The notes: generated by a model from the sequence alone, not told the origin. DNA of 64,000 bases from Rhynchospora pubera (GCA_028095005.1 CM051460.1:164419461-164483460), one strand, 5' to 3'; positions 46,163 to 58,459 are shown, counted from the first letter of the stretch. Numbers and translations are program-made.

Positions 46163-46497
46163 ATTGGGTCTGGCAGGGGGATTTCACAACCAAGCCTAAA
46201 AGTTCCAGAATATCCTCTCTCTGGTCTTTTTGAAGGAACCAATTTGAGTGAACTTCATTGGGATAATGTCCAATTTAGTGGAAGCTGTCAACAGCATAGT
46301 TCAGTAATTCAATCACGGAAATGTTTATTAGACAGAGCATGTGGGAAGACCTCACAATATTCACCAACCGAGCTTCATCCCTCTACTTCTGCTCTCGGTA
46401 AGGTCCTTCTTTTTCATGCATCAGCCATCTATTTTTTTTTTTTTACCAAGCCTAATGTGTTAAGATTGCTAATTTGACATCAAAGGTTTCTTTTCAG

Positions 46498-48552
46498 GTG
46501 AAAGTCTACTACTTGGCACAAAAGATGCTCCCATTGTAATACCTGATAGTCCTGATGGAGAGAATTTGTCAGATCAGGGGCATCAAGAAAGTCATAGGTA
46601 TCATTTGACACTTTTTATATCTTAATTCTCCTTATAGTTTGGACACAAACCCAGTTTAGCACTTCTAACATCTACTCATCATTCTCAGGTCAAACAAAGG
46701 AAAGCGTTTAAGAGAACCCGAACCTGAAGTTCAAGTCCAATGCTCCAGTCCCTCAAATAAGACAAAAAGAGTCAAGATGCTGAATGGATCTCAAAATAAA
46801 GGGACGACACAAATACCACAAAGTGCTCCCTTTAAAGCACCAATGCATGCCTCTCCTCTTGGAAGAACTGAAATCGAGCTCCCTTCAGTCCAAATTGGTT
46901 CACATGGAACACAAGTGCTTGCAATACGAGTTGGATCCCAATATGTAGGTGGTGGGACTGTGATGGGAGGAAGCATTGATCATCTGCCCATTGAGCTAGG
47001 ATCAGTATCACAACATGATTCTGGTAAGAATATTTTTTTTTCCCCTTCGAATGTCGTCTTGAAATTTATGTTCAGTGTGGTATATTAGCCTAGTTATCCT
47101 GTGTTTTCAGCCATAATTCATCGAAGAACTGAAGGTGGCACAACATGCAATACAAGATCGGATGGAGTTGAATACATAGATGGTTGTATTGTCATACCCC
47201 AAGGGAGAGATATGGTTTTAGAAGAGTTGCTTGGTGAGCCTCGGGTGAAAGAAACAAGTGGTCATATGTCTAAAAAGTTGGGATCAGTATCAACTGTTGA
47301 TTCTGGTATTTTTCGTTGTATGATCTTGCAATTATTTCTGTACAGTACATGAAAGCATAGCACTTTTCTCTTTGTGTCCTTCAACCTGAAGTCATCATTT
47401 GTCATTCATATATTTTGATAAAGTACATTAAATGTTGCATAAGAGTTGTTCTCATTAGTCCCTGCAACAGCCTTAGATTAATCACATTTTAGAAAATAGA
47501 GGACTATAATATACCACGCACTGGTATCAACTCAACCAACCAAATTTGCTCATCCAATCCATCTTCTATCTATATTTTCACCAAGCCTGATGTGTTAAGA
47601 TTGCTTATTTGACATCAATGGTTTCTTTTCAGGTGAAACTCTTCTACTTGGCTCTAAATTTGCTCCCATTGAAATACCTTATAGTCCTGATAGAGAGAAT
47701 TTGTCAGACCAGGGGCATCAAGAAAGTAAGAGGTATCATTTGGCCCTTTTTATTTCTTAATTCTCAGTGGGTTTACATGTTTCAAATTGATTGTTTCATT
47801 CTTATATGATTGAATTGTTTCTTGGTTAATTAATTATACACACATTCTGCTTATAGTTTGGACAAACTGAGTTTAGCACATGTAACATCTACTCATCATT
47901 CTCAGGTCAAACAAAGGAAATGGTCTAAGAGAACCTACACCTGAAGTTCAAGTCCAATGCTACAGTCCCTCAAATAAGGCAAAAAGAGTCAAGATGCTGC
48001 ATGGATCTCAAAATAAAGGGAGCACACCAATACCCCCAAGTGCTACCTTAAATGTACTGGTGTATGCCTCTCCTCCTGAAAGAACTGAAATTGAGCTCCA
48101 TTCAATCCAAATTGGTTCAGATGGAACACAAGTTCTTGCAAGACGAGATGGAGCCCAACATGTGGGTGGTGGGCCCCTGATGGGAGGAAGCATTGATCAT
48201 CTGCCTAGTGAGTTAGAATCAATATTACAACCTGATTCTGGTAAGACTAATTATTTTTTGCTCCAATGTGGTGTTGAATTTTATGTTCTTTGTGGTATAT
48301 TAAAGCCTAGTTATCCTGTGTTTTCAGCCATAATTCATCAAAGAACTGAGGGTGGGCTCCAATCACTTGAAACTGATGTAGATGGCACAACATGCAATAC
48401 AAGATCGGATGGAGTTGATTACATAGATGGTTGTATTGTCATACCCCAAGGGAGAGATATGGTTTTAGAAGAGTTGCTTGGTGAGCCATGGGTGAAAGAA
48501 ACTAGTGGTCATCTGTGTAATCAGTTGGAATCAGTATCGATTGTTGATTCTG
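46498..48552 (+). repeat. Tandem duplication of a three-exon module (1217-bp period)
   Basis: Exons 46498-46597, 46689-47023 and 47111-47305 recur as 47633-47732, 47906-48240 and 48328-48552. The second and third exon starts are offset by exactly 1217 bases; the first by 1135, owing to an 82-base difference in the intron between first and second exons. Intron sequence is also conserved. The last exon of the second copy carries about 30 extra coding bases. Both copies keep the same frame and phase. Confidence 0.9.
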
Positions 48553-48736
48553 GTATTTTCCTTTATATTATCCTGCAATTTATTTCTGCACAGTACACGA
48601 AAGCCTAGCACATTTCTCCTTGTGTCCTTCAGCCTGAAGTCGTCATCTGTCATTCATATATTTCGATAAAGAACATTAACTGTCTCATTAGGAATTACAT
48701 TTTAGAAAATAGAGGACCGTATAGTTTCTTCAGTTG

Positions 48737-48868
48737 GTTATACGTAGAGCAATTTATTCCTATGCCTTACTTAATCTGATTTCATGTTGTTATATATACT
48801 TATTTCTATCTAATGGAATATTAGTCTCATACTCTGATATTTTACCATACCTAAATGTTTAGTTTGCG
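48737..48868. repeat. Copy of the 43.4 kb promoter-block segment in a downstream intron
   Basis: ggttatacgtagagcaattta, ctatctaatggaatattagt and gatattttaccatacctaaa occur in the same order here and at 43421-43523. This shows that part of the duplicated upstream block is also present in the last intron of the unrecognised gene. Confidence 0.8.
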
Positions 48869-49144
48869 AGACCCCAGAGTAGTTGACCCTTTTTTTTTTC
48901 ATCTTTTTGGTTTTCCATGGATCCATGTTTATCTACCTGGTACATGGCTACCACAGTGCTGGTATCAGAATAGACTGTTCCAGTCATACAAAATTATAGT
49001 ACTCGAAAATTCTTGGTAGGAATAGAATGGATTTTAAAGTATTGTTGCACATTTTCAGGGGATGAGTATTTTTCCAGCCTCCTTGCCTCGAACTGTGACC
49101 ATAGTACAAGATGCTCAAGAGAAAGGGGCCACAGTATCTTCTAG

Positions 49145-50357
49145 TCCCTCTTACGTTGCTTGATTAGTGTTTAATGGTTGTCATTTCTTCATGCATTGGT
49201 TGTCGATGAGTGCGAACTCAGTTGCCTTCTATGTATTATTTACTTTTTTGGAGCTTAGGAGGTTGAATAATTAGAAAAAATCTCTGTATGTTCCTTAAGA
49301 AATTTTGTTTGTACTCGTGACTCGCGAAGATGCTATTTGTCATGTAATTTTATTCGTTAAGGGGTTTGTTAAGGATTTTGTTAAACTGCATTCACAGTAT
49401 TTTTTTTTAAAATCAACTCAAGTCTTCTTCTCAAGTTATTTCAGTCACAAAAAAACGACACAAAAATTTCTAATCATTACCAAATACTAGGGCTAATTAG
49501 GGACACATGCTCTGCACGTGTTCAGTTCATTTAGTTAATTGGTGTTGAAAGTATATAAATACTAAGTTCTTTATTTCAATTTCATTTGTCATTGCATAAA
49601 AAAAAATCGATATTAACTGATTTGTTTGGTCAGTGATCGTTGATATTAGAGGGTTTACGTGGGTCGGGCGACGAACAACTTATTGGCGAACAAGAGAAAT
49701 TCATTGTTTGGCGAACATGAGTTACCTTTTTGCTTGAATTGGTACAGACAATAGGGGGGGGGGGGGGGGGGGGGGACGAGAAACGCCTTTTGATCACAAT
49801 GATTTGTGACTACAAAAAAAATGTATCAGTATATATTTATGACTATATGACTAAAAATAACATCATTACGAGTTATCCATAGAATCCAGCAAACTACACT
49901 AATCACAGTCAAAAAAGCCATTTGATCAGTTCTCTTATGCAAAGCAACATCTAAAATATCTTAAAATGAAGCCCAATTTTGAAACAAGTTATTGTAATCC
50001 CCCATTTAAAACTAAATTTTCTGAGCAAAATGGCATGAAACAAAGAGTTACTAGATAGCCGCTATCTAGTTTGTCTTAAAAAAAAACAAAGAGGTTATCG
50101 CTGTTAAATCAATAATTCCATACCGAGAAAGTAAGTGGTATTCGCTCCGTAGCTTGTCTTTAAAGGCGCGCTAATAATAATCGAAAAGGAAACCAGGGGC
50201 AAAATAATAATTTCGCACACGTACACCCGGCTCATCGAGTTTGTCCGGTCCAACCCAATCACCCCATTTCCTTGCCTGGACCTTCCAACATCGAACTTTC
50301 AGACATTTCTCCATTGGGACTTGGGAGGGTTGAAGTTGGTGCAGAAACCTCGCTCTA
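49145..50357. other. Intergenic DNA with a G-tract
   Basis: No gene was recognised. A run of 22 G occurs at 49754-49775. The last 200 bases hold the alpha-SNAP promoter and 5' UTR; no confident TATA box was seen. Confidence 0.4.
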
Positions 50358-53300
50358 ATGGCCGATTTCGAGGCTAAAGGGGATGATTTCGAGAAGAAGG
50401 CGGAGAAGAAGCTAACTGGTTGGGGTTTGTTCGGGTCTAAGTACGACGACGCGGCCGATTTATTCGATAAAGCCGCCAATCAATTCAAACTCGCGAAGAA
50501 CTGTAAGATCTCTTCGCTTCTATTTTGAATTAAGTGCTATTAGTAGGTGTAGGTCAATCCTTTGCTCAGAAGTGATTCTGTTTTCACTGAACTGTTAAGT
50601 GAATTGTACTTTGATCAAAATCTACCAGTCAAAATAGTTTGCTCGGGCAAATATGAGAGTTACACTGTTAATTGCTTCATACCGATAACTGATTCAAGGC
50701 TATTTTGGAGTCGTGGGCGTAAATTAGATTTGGTGGACGTCTGAGTGGCAATCAAGTATACTTGAGTGCATAAATTCACAAGTAAATAAACATTCCCTGT
50801 CGTATTATGTCTTAAAGCGAAAAAGTTGAGTCAATTTTGATGTTTTAAATTAACTAGGCCTTGAAAGAGGTTGTTCTGGACAAATTAAAATAGTTGAGTT
50901 TGAGTGAATTATATGATATACAGTATTAGTAATCAATGAACATTAACATGCTTTACAGGGAGTCGAGCTGCAAATGCTTACATCAGAGTTGCTGACTGTC
51001 ATCTCAAGGTAACACTGTTCTTCTTGTTTTTTGGATTCACCTGTTACCCATGGACATCTAGAAAGTTCCAAATTTGATATTGCTTGCTGAGTAGCAGAAT
51101 TTGGGATGAAACTGATTTATTTGAACATGATATATTTTCCATGTCGGCTGATTTGCAATGGAGGTGGTAGTTACTGGTCTTGATTTAATGCTGGGAAGAG
51201 AATTCCTTGGTTTACTGACCAAGTATACCTTGTTATGTGTGGTATCAATGTGTAATTACGTTTTTATTTGATCAAATGGACATCTTTTGGAAGGTAAATT
51301 GCAGATCTTCCCATTGTAAATATATGCATCTAAGCTTGCTATCTTTTGACAGTTGGAGAGCAAGCATGAGGCTGCCTCTGCTTATGTTGAAGCAGCCAAT
51401 AGCTATAAGAAAATTTCTACTCGAGGTAATTCTATGTTGAAATCTAGTTTTAGAGACTTTCTTAATTTTACATGAACACATGAATTCATTTAGTACCATA
51501 CTCATATCAAGAGCTAGGAATTGTACTGCTGGATTTTAGCCAAGTCTTTTATGTTGTTTAAACACTAGTTTCTATCAGGCTCCACACCAAATTTAAACAC
51601 TAGTTTCTGATAGGGCTTATGAATCAGCAAACATAATCAAAATCTTATTTATCGAATACTGCAAAACAGGATAAAAATATATAAACTGCCCCTGGTCCAT
51701 GCTTATACAATCCATATGGCTGTTTTACCAAAAAATAAATTAATAAGATTAAATGAAATTATTGATCTAGAGAAAAACTAATAGATATTTCTGTTTTTGT
51801 TTTGCTCTAGATGCTGCACAAGCACTAAACCAGGCAGTCAATCTTTACATGGAAATGGGTCGACTGAACATGGCGGCAAGATATTGCAAGGTACTTATGC
51901 GTCTCACAAAGATCTTCCATTCCTATGGCCAAAATGAAATTTTTGAAAGTAGAAAGGGGAAATATATATATTTTTTTGTCTGCTTCTAGTTCGATGCTTG
52001 CTCAAGATTGACAATATTTGTAGCCAAAAGAGTTATGCATAAGTATACAACTTTTCATATTTAGACAGAATGGGATTTTCAAACTGCTCCTGCATGTGCC
52101 GCTGATGATGAATGATTCCCAAATAAAAAATGCAATTAGCAAGCCAAAATGCATCTTTACCACATATGCAACTAACAGCATATTTTAGGTTTTTTTTTTT
52201 AATTACCTAAAATATGATGGTGTTTGTGGCTTTGTCATTTTGCACAATTACACAATCAAGTTTGTTATGGATGGCCAATGCATGTTATAACCCAAAATTG
52301 TGATAGTTTATTTAGAAAGATAAAAGTGAGCTAATTAGTTTAGATGCAGAACTGTGAGCACTGCATGTGGTATACTACTTTTGTGGTTTTCCAAATTTGT
52401 AACAATCGAGTGTTGTTCTCAAATACTTTGGAAATTTGAGAGCATGAGCTACAAATGTAGGAGATATCAGATTTTTCTTGCAAAAAAAAAAGAAAAAGAA
52501 AAAAGAAAAACAGGTGTAGATTGTAAAATATTCAATCGTAGTTGTGATACCTAGAACGAAGACATAGCATGTCCACACAACTGCGCCAGGGATTTTTTTG
52601 TTCTTGAGGGCCCTTATTTATCGCTGGGTGTCTTAATTTTTTACCTTGCATTTGGAATCCATGCCCATTTAAGAGTTTACTCTAGGCAAATTTACCTGCC
52701 CCTTGAATCATCCTCTTGAATAAAGAGCAAAAGGAATCTGTCAGACGTAATAGTAATTTTATATTTCCACATATATGTTTGAACATTTGGGAGACTGCAC
52801 TTTATCGCTAAGAACATCAGCACCTTGATATGAGATATTTGTCTTATTCTCTTTTTAATCCTTCTTTATATCGCTGATTGTTTTATTGATTTAGGATCTT
52901 GGAGAAATGTATGAACAAGATCAAGATTTAGAAAAAGCAATAGACTTTTTTGAAAGAGCAGGCGACCTTTTCATGACTGAAGAGGGGACGACAAGCGCGA
53001 ACCAGTGTCGACAGAGGGTTGCTCAAATCGCAGCTCAGCTGGAAGAGTATGATTTCCTTTTTTTTTTTTTGGCATACTTTAAAATTGTCTGGGCTAATGA
53101 ATGATTGATTGTATGCAATAATAAATTATATGCCTAAAGGATTTGGCCTATTACTAGGATGTTTGAAGACTTCAAGCTGTCAGTTTCTGTACTTGACCTT
53201 TCCATTTTTAATTCTGCTTTGGGCAGCTATACAAAGGCTACGAAGTTGTTAGAAGAGATAGCGAAGCAACAAGTGAATAACAACCTTCTAAAGTACAGTG

Positions 53301-54507
53301 CCAAGGGCACACTTCTCAATGCAGGCATCTGCCAGCTGTGCCGAGGCGATCCAATTGCCATCGCTAATGCCTTGGAGCGTTATCAGGTGTTGCTTTGTTG
53401 TTTATTATCGTGCTGGCTTTTTCGTAATTGTTCCTACGATATTTATGCATATTCTAGTTCCTTGTCCATGCATCTGCTAGTATTATGGTTCTAGCGACAT
53501 ATTCTAGTGATTGATACAAATTTTGTTAGTTTAAATTTAATAGCGCAGTTCGTTCATACTTGGGATAAATCTTTGTTTCATTGATAATTTCAGGTCTTTG
53601 ATAGATAATTTTATGGATATTTGGTTTTACTACTGAATAAGCTTATTAAAATTTGGTGTTTTTTTTTTTTTGACTTGAAGTTCTTTTATAATTGTGCATA
53701 ATTGCAAAATTTATTGCCTGGAAATTTTGGGTTGAATTGAGGTGTCATTATATACATTTTTTTGTTTCGTTAATATTCTTTGAAAGAATAGATTATAAAT
53801 GCAACAAATCTGTTTTTTATTTTATTTTCAGGATCTGGACCCAACCTTTTCTGGGACTCGTGAATACAGGCTTCTAGCTGTCAGTGTTTTATCCTTTCTC
53901 TCATTTTTATCTTGTTTACTTTCTGAATGGTTTTATATTCGTAAGAATAGTTCTGGAAGCCCTTCAATTTTATCTTGAAAAATTTGGGGTTATTTAAATT
54001 ATTACGCAATTTTTTTTTTTTAGAATTTTAATAAGTTCTTGTTAACAATTACAAAATTCAAATGAGCCCTAGTCCCTATAAATTGAAAACTTTACTTGGT
54101 TTCTGGCAAATTTGATGTGGCAGGATTTGGCCACTTCGATGGATGAAGGGGACATTCCCAAGTTTACAGAAGCTATCAGGGAGTTTGATAGCATGACTCG
54201 ACTGGTGTGTTTTCTCTTGTTATTGTTATTTGCTTTTTGTTTCCTTTTTGTGTTAATTGGTTTCAGTTCATTAGAACTGTTTATTAATAGCATTATGACT
54301 TTTGTTGCCATCTTATGAGGAATTCTAATTTTAATACTTCTGTTCAAAGATGGGTCACACGAAATACTAATTCCATCTTCTTCCTTAATTTTATGTCATG
54401 TCTCTTATCTCATTTATGAATGGCAGGATCCTTGGAAAACCACACTTCTCCTTAGAGCTAAGAAGACTATACAAGAAAAGGATGACCTAGATGAAGACCT
54501 CACATAA
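50358..54507 (+). CDS. ASNAP2: Alpha-SNAP (soluble NSF attachment protein), 9 exons, 289 aa
   Basis: Family role: adaptor that binds SNARE bundles and recruits the ATPase NSF to take them apart after membrane fusion; cytosolic and peripheral on membranes. Exons: 50358-50502, 50959-51008, 51353-51425, 51811-51890, 52895-53046, 53227-53386, 53832-53879, 54124-54204 and 54427-54507. They total 870 bases, 290 codons including TAA, with matching phases and GT-AG sites. The TPR-like helical fold is seen in blocks KKAEKKLTGWGLFGSKYDDA, SRAANAYIRVADCHLK, GEMYEQDQDLEKAIDFFERA, LKYSAKGTLLNAGICQLC and ALERYQDLDPTFSGTREYRL. The C-terminus KTTLLLRAKKTIQEKDDLDE keeps the Leu-rich, acidic end needed to stimulate NSF. 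Length equals the usual plant alpha-SNAP. The start is the first ATG of exon 1. The a/2 paralogue assignment is tentative. Confidence 0.96.
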
Positions 54508-55675
54508 ATTTCTTCATCCAGAAAACGGTTATAATATCCATGGTTCACGCTTGTGTGCTTTGTTCTGCTAGTATTGGAACGGAACTGGTCTAGTTAATCT
54601 TGCCGATAGCAGGTTTCATGTATATTGTTTTCTGAGATGGTGCATATGGTTTTCTCTAATTCTGAAAAATAAATGTGTTTGTGGTGCTTTTATTTTATTT
54701 GACGTATGAATGACTTCTCTGCCTCTATATATTTGTTATTTTCTCCAGTTAAACGATGAGACTGGATTCAGTAATTGATATTCCAGCTTTATTATTACAT
54801 CCATTTCGATACGTCTTATACAGGTATAAGATAAGTTCTCTTTTTGTTTTTTTTTTTTGTTGTGGTTGTATTTTACTATGGAACTGGTTTCAAAGTGTGT
54901 CGTCCTGTATCGGTGGCTAGATGACTTCCAAGAAAGAACTCATGAAATTGAAAAAAGAAAAAAAAGGACTTTACATTTATTTCATTAAAAGTTTCATTAA
55001 TTATTTAAAAACAACATATTTGATACCTTTCACTTGACAGTTGCTGTCAAGATATCGAAAGAAAAACATATGTGATACTTGCCTCACTGCACAATAAGCA
55101 CGTCTACAATGTACATTGTTGATCTTGTAGCTATTTCTCATCTGCATGAGTTTGCCTCCAGTGATTGACCAAGTTGGATTTCATGTGTAATTTAATTTTC
55201 ACGAAAGGTAACTTGTTCAATTCGGTGTGCCATTACAAATTTTTTGTACTAATTATTCAAAGTTTTGAATCTATTCAAAACTTATTGTAAGTTTATAAAT
55301 AATTTATATAACAAAGCAACGAGATTTCACTTTACACACGAAGCATGCAAATTAAAAGCTAAAATTTTTTGAAATAATAGCATATTCCTGTATGTCTAAT
55401 ATGACTCCTATATGATCGCAATAACTAATCAGTTCAAAACATATGTTACAGAAAGCAACATGAAAAGAAGAAAAGGTGCCACCTCAGAGAGAATCAAAGA
55501 AAATTGAATTTCCATCTCACCTCTTTTCTTTTTAAAATTTAGTAGAAAGAAAATGTCCTCAAGAACAAACTCTGATCATGTCCAACAAATATATATTGCA
55601 AACCATATGAGTAACAAGATCAAAGTACAAATTAATCAGAAAAGTTGGGTCTCAGAAGCAACTTTCAAAATCTAT
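54508..55675. other. Intergenic DNA between convergent alpha-SNAP and NUP50 genes
   Basis: This is the shared 3' side of two convergent genes. It should contain both 3' UTRs. No repeat with clear borders and no further gene was seen. Confidence 0.45.
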
Positions 55676-56881
55676 CTACTCGTTGGATTCTTTTGGAGAA
55701 TTCTCAGGGTTCTTCAACACAGCAGTTGCCTCCTCTTTCTCCTTGTCACCCTTATATGCTGATACAACTCCGCAGAAGTCATCCCTGATACCAGCTTCCT
55801 TAAATTTTAGGGCAAAAGTTGAAAGCCCTGACCCAGCCTCCCCTTCACCAGCACTATTCAAACATGCAAAAGTAACCCCTCTTTTATCCATATCCTTCAG
55901 GGCCATATCAGGATACAGACTTGCATTTAAAACAAGCCTATAATTGCCTTTAGTGCGCATAACCAACCTAGGTTTTTTCCCATTGTCAGAAACTGGTACA
56001 TTTAGTTTGACTTCCCCTTTTCCTCTTTCCTTCCAGCCCCCTTGTAAAAACTCGAACAATACTACATCAGCTGTAAATACGGTCTCCTCATTCTCCTCTC
56101 CTGTCTCAATTGGCACCTCCTTCAAGGACGAATCAGGTTTCGACCCGAAAACAGGCCCAGCATTAGCAAAGGCTGAAATAGGTGCAGATCCTTCAGTTGA
56201 ACCCGATCCAAAAGAGAAAGAGGAGGTTGAGAAACCAGTACCGGCAAGCCCCTGAAATGCATTTTGACCACTGGACAACTGACCAAATGAACTCAGTGAG
56301 CCAGTTTGACCCAATGTTTTCTCTTTCTCACCAGCCTTACTCTCATCTTCATTTCCAGTTTCCTTTTGGCTTTCAGTTTTACTTTCTACATATTCCTTAG
56401 AATCAGAACCGTCATCTTCTTTCACCTCCGCCAAACTGATATTGGCAGTACTGTCGACCTTCGCCTTTTTATCTTCCTCAGCCATCTCAACACTGGAATG
56501 GCCTCCATTTTTGTTTTCCCCTTCAATTTCCTTCCCCTTTCCATTCTCCACTTCACCATTTTGTGAAATGTTGGTCTCATCCCCATTTAGATCTTCTATC
56601 TTCTGAGTCTCTTTATTTTCCCCAACATTTTTGTTTTCATTTTCAGGTTCTTGGGAAGTGGGATTAGCAGTAGGTGGGACCAACCGAATACCTGAAAAAG
56701 GATTGGCTGCAGGGGTTGCTTGCTGAAGGGTGCGTTTTACTTTAACAATTCTTCGGGTTGCCATGACCTCTTCACTAGCCTTCTTGAAGGATCCCACTTC
56801 AGTTTCGGTTTCATTTTCATCTGGATCAGGGTCATCTCTTGTCAGTTGTCTACCAGCCACTCTCTTCTTGGAATCCGCCAT
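55676..56881 (-). CDS. NUP50: NUP50-like nucleoporin with RanBP1 domain, 401 aa
   Basis: Family role: mobile nuclear-basket nucleoporin that binds importin-alpha and Ran and speeds disassembly of import complexes. The N-terminus MADSKKRVAGRQLTRDDPDP carries the basic, importin-binding NUP50 motif, followed by GSFKKASEEVMATRRIVKVKR. Residues 90-200 are a highly charged Glu/Lys/Asn linker. Residues 195-240 contain Gly/Ser/Phe repeats with FG dipeptides (SSFGQLSSGQ, SFSFGSGS, VFGSKP). The C-terminal 130 residues are a RanBP1-type domain: VVLFEFLQGGWKERGKGEVK, RLVMRTKGNYRLVLNASLYP and FALKFKEAG. The coding part is one exon; a 5' UTR intron (56900-58023, donor GTAAAT, acceptor ATGCAG on the minus strand) is inferred. 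Length is similar to Arabidopsis NUP50a/b. Confidence 0.92.
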   Translation of the reverse strand: MADSKKRVAGRQLTRDDPDPDENETETEVGSFKKASEEVMATRRIVKVKRTLQQATPAANPFSGIRLVPPTANPTSQEPENENKNVGENKETQKIEDLNGDETNISQNGEVENGKGKEIEGENKNGGHSSVEMAEEDKKAKVDSTANISLAEVKEDDGSDSKEYVESKTESQKETGNEDESKAGEKEKTLGQTGSLSSFGQLSSGQNAFQGLAGTGFSTSSFSFGSGSTEGSAPISAFANAGPVFGSKPDSSLKEVPIETGEENEETVFTADVVLFEFLQGGWKERGKGEVKLNVPVSDNGKKPRLVMRTKGNYRLVLNASLYPDMALKDMDKRGVTFACLNSAGEGEAGSGLSTFALKFKEAGIRDDFCGVVSAYKGDKEKEEATAVLKNPENSPKESNE

Positions 56882-56899
56882 CTGGAATTAATCAGCCTC

Positions 56900-58140
56900 C
56901 TGCATTGTCAATGACATGAAATATAATAAACATATTTACTAGAGAAAAATGATAGAAAATTCATTTTAACTGCAGCTATAAGAATCATAATCTCTCCCAC
57001 TTTCAGAGAGAAGAAGAACAATAAATGAGGCCAATAGGACTTGAAGAAGTCAAAACTGTGACCAATATATATAAAACAGAAATACTTAATTTCCGTTAAT
57101 TATGTCTGCACCGCTAGTTAAGATTGGTAAAAGCACAACATTCTTAGTTACAATCCAAACTAGTACTGATATTGAATAAGATAATAGCATTATGTGTTTA
57201 TGACAAAAAAAAAATAGAAGAAAAAACAAGCAGAACTATGTAACATTTTCCTTCCAAAAATTTCTAATGTTTAAAACAAAATAATCATTTTGAAGTACTA
57301 ACTTATCACCTATAAAAGTTTTAAACTACGGTAACCAGAAGCTACAATCACAAACATAGTTTGATTAGTATTTGTCAAAACCTTCGAACACCTAGATCAA
57401 AAATCCTTTTTGCTGTATAGGATAAAGGCAAATTAGTACTACATGAAATAAAATTAGTCTTATCTTGTCAAAAAAAGAGGCTTACAAGCTTAAAGTACAA
57501 ATCGAAGGAAAAAGTTAAAAACCTACTTGTAAAACATTAAAATATATAATAAGTATACACAGACAATATCTCGGTTTTATGAGATTCGGAGAATGCGTGT
57601 ATGTTGAAAGATGGCATTAACAGTTAACACACAAAGTCCCAATGCTTTTTGTGGTGCATGGAGAAATTAAAGTATGTCAAAAGAATAACTGCTAACAGAA
57701 ACAAAATAACTGAATCTACGAATTCTACCTCGCTGTCTCTTAGTAACATGACTAGTGATAATCGACTAGATACGGTATCAAAACAACACAAGCTACAATT
57801 ACTTTAACAGGACTCAAAATATCAGATCGTTCTTATTTGGAACGAACTACAAAATTCATAGCAAAGACATGTTTCGTTAAACCTAGACAAAAAGCATTAG
57901 TAGTGAGTACTACAGAAATGCGAAGAATGGGCTCACGGCGGGGCTACCCAACAACAGTAGCAGTTCAGCCGCGACATCGATTGAGAAAAGAAAAGAGAAA
58001 AAGCAAGCAATTGGAGAATTTACCTGAAACGGAGCTTGGATTAGTGAGAAAAAAACCCTAGGAGAGAGAAAGAACCAGCGGGATAGAAAGATAGAAAGAG
58101 AGAGAGAAACCCTAGAGAGAGCGACAACAGTGTTGAGATT
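56900..58140 (-). promoter_or_regulatory. NUP50 5' UTR intron, leader exon and telo-box promoter
   Basis: On the minus strand a leader exon (about 58130-58024) ends CCGTTTCAG before GTAAATTC; an intron follows to ATGCAG, and the exon resumes at 56899, 18 bases before the ATG. The leader contains two TAGGGTTT telo-box words (plus strand aaaccctag at about 58051 and 58109) and a CT-rich tract. No other gene is visible in the intron. Confidence 0.6.
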
Positions 58141-58271
58141 ATTGCCCCGTTAATATTTTTATCAAATGGACCCGTTCCCATGGACCAGGTGAACATCACG
58201 CTAACTATTTCTGAAAAGTGGGGTGTGGTCGGCGATAGACTAGGTTCACGTGAATAGGACTGTCGCAGGTA

Positions 58272-58459
58272 GGAGTCTGATCCTCTGGTCGATTTTTACA
58301 AACGACCACTGGTCGTTTTCGATCTAGACCGTTCGATTTAATCTCAACGGTTAACATTTTTTCGGACCTATCAATCGTGATACTAGCACAGAACATCCAT
58401 AATCATTAAGATTAAATCAGACGACTCAAATTAAAAAACGACCAGAGAATCTGGTTCCA
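58272..58459. mobile_element. Candidate short fold-back MITE
   Basis: CTGATCCTCTGGTCGATTTTTA at the left pairs with the reverse complement of AAAAAACGACCAGAGAATCTGG at the right. The interior has GACCGTTCGATTTAATCTCAACGGTT. The flanks gcaggta/gcaggta resemble a short target duplication but with mismatches further out, so the borders are approximate. Confidence 0.6.

Larger units (their letters stand above)
45436..49144 (+). pseudogene. Unrecognised plant gene with duplicated exon module, second exon split by a MITE
   Basis: Exons inferred from splice sites and frame continuity: 45436-45730, 45931-46397 (interrupted by the MITE at 45954-46162), 46498-46597, 46689-47023, 47111-47305, 47633-47732, 47906-48240, 48328-48552 and 49059-49144 (TAG). 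A 5' exon may start at ATG 44943, but its join is unclear. The protein is not one I know. It has a Cys-containing segment (RRSCKPGCTHCLINRLSNLH), acidic hydrophobic stretches such as APIVIPDSPDGE that resemble SUMO-interacting motifs, and a basic KGKRLREPEPE / NKTKRVKM part, so a nuclear protein is plausible. Exons 3-5 and 6-8 are copies of one module. The MITE adds 217 bases with a TGA 78-80 bases past the insertion frame, so the reading frame is broken unless it is spliced around. Confidence 0.6.

Noticed and set aside
49754..49775. 22-base G run as a G-quadruplex regulator
   Set aside because: An uninterrupted homopolymer in intergenic DNA with no linked gene feature; probably a slippage product or assembly-sensitive tract.
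55683..56566. Plus-strand frames opposite NUP50
   Set aside because: Shadows of the charged NUP50 linker; no domain.
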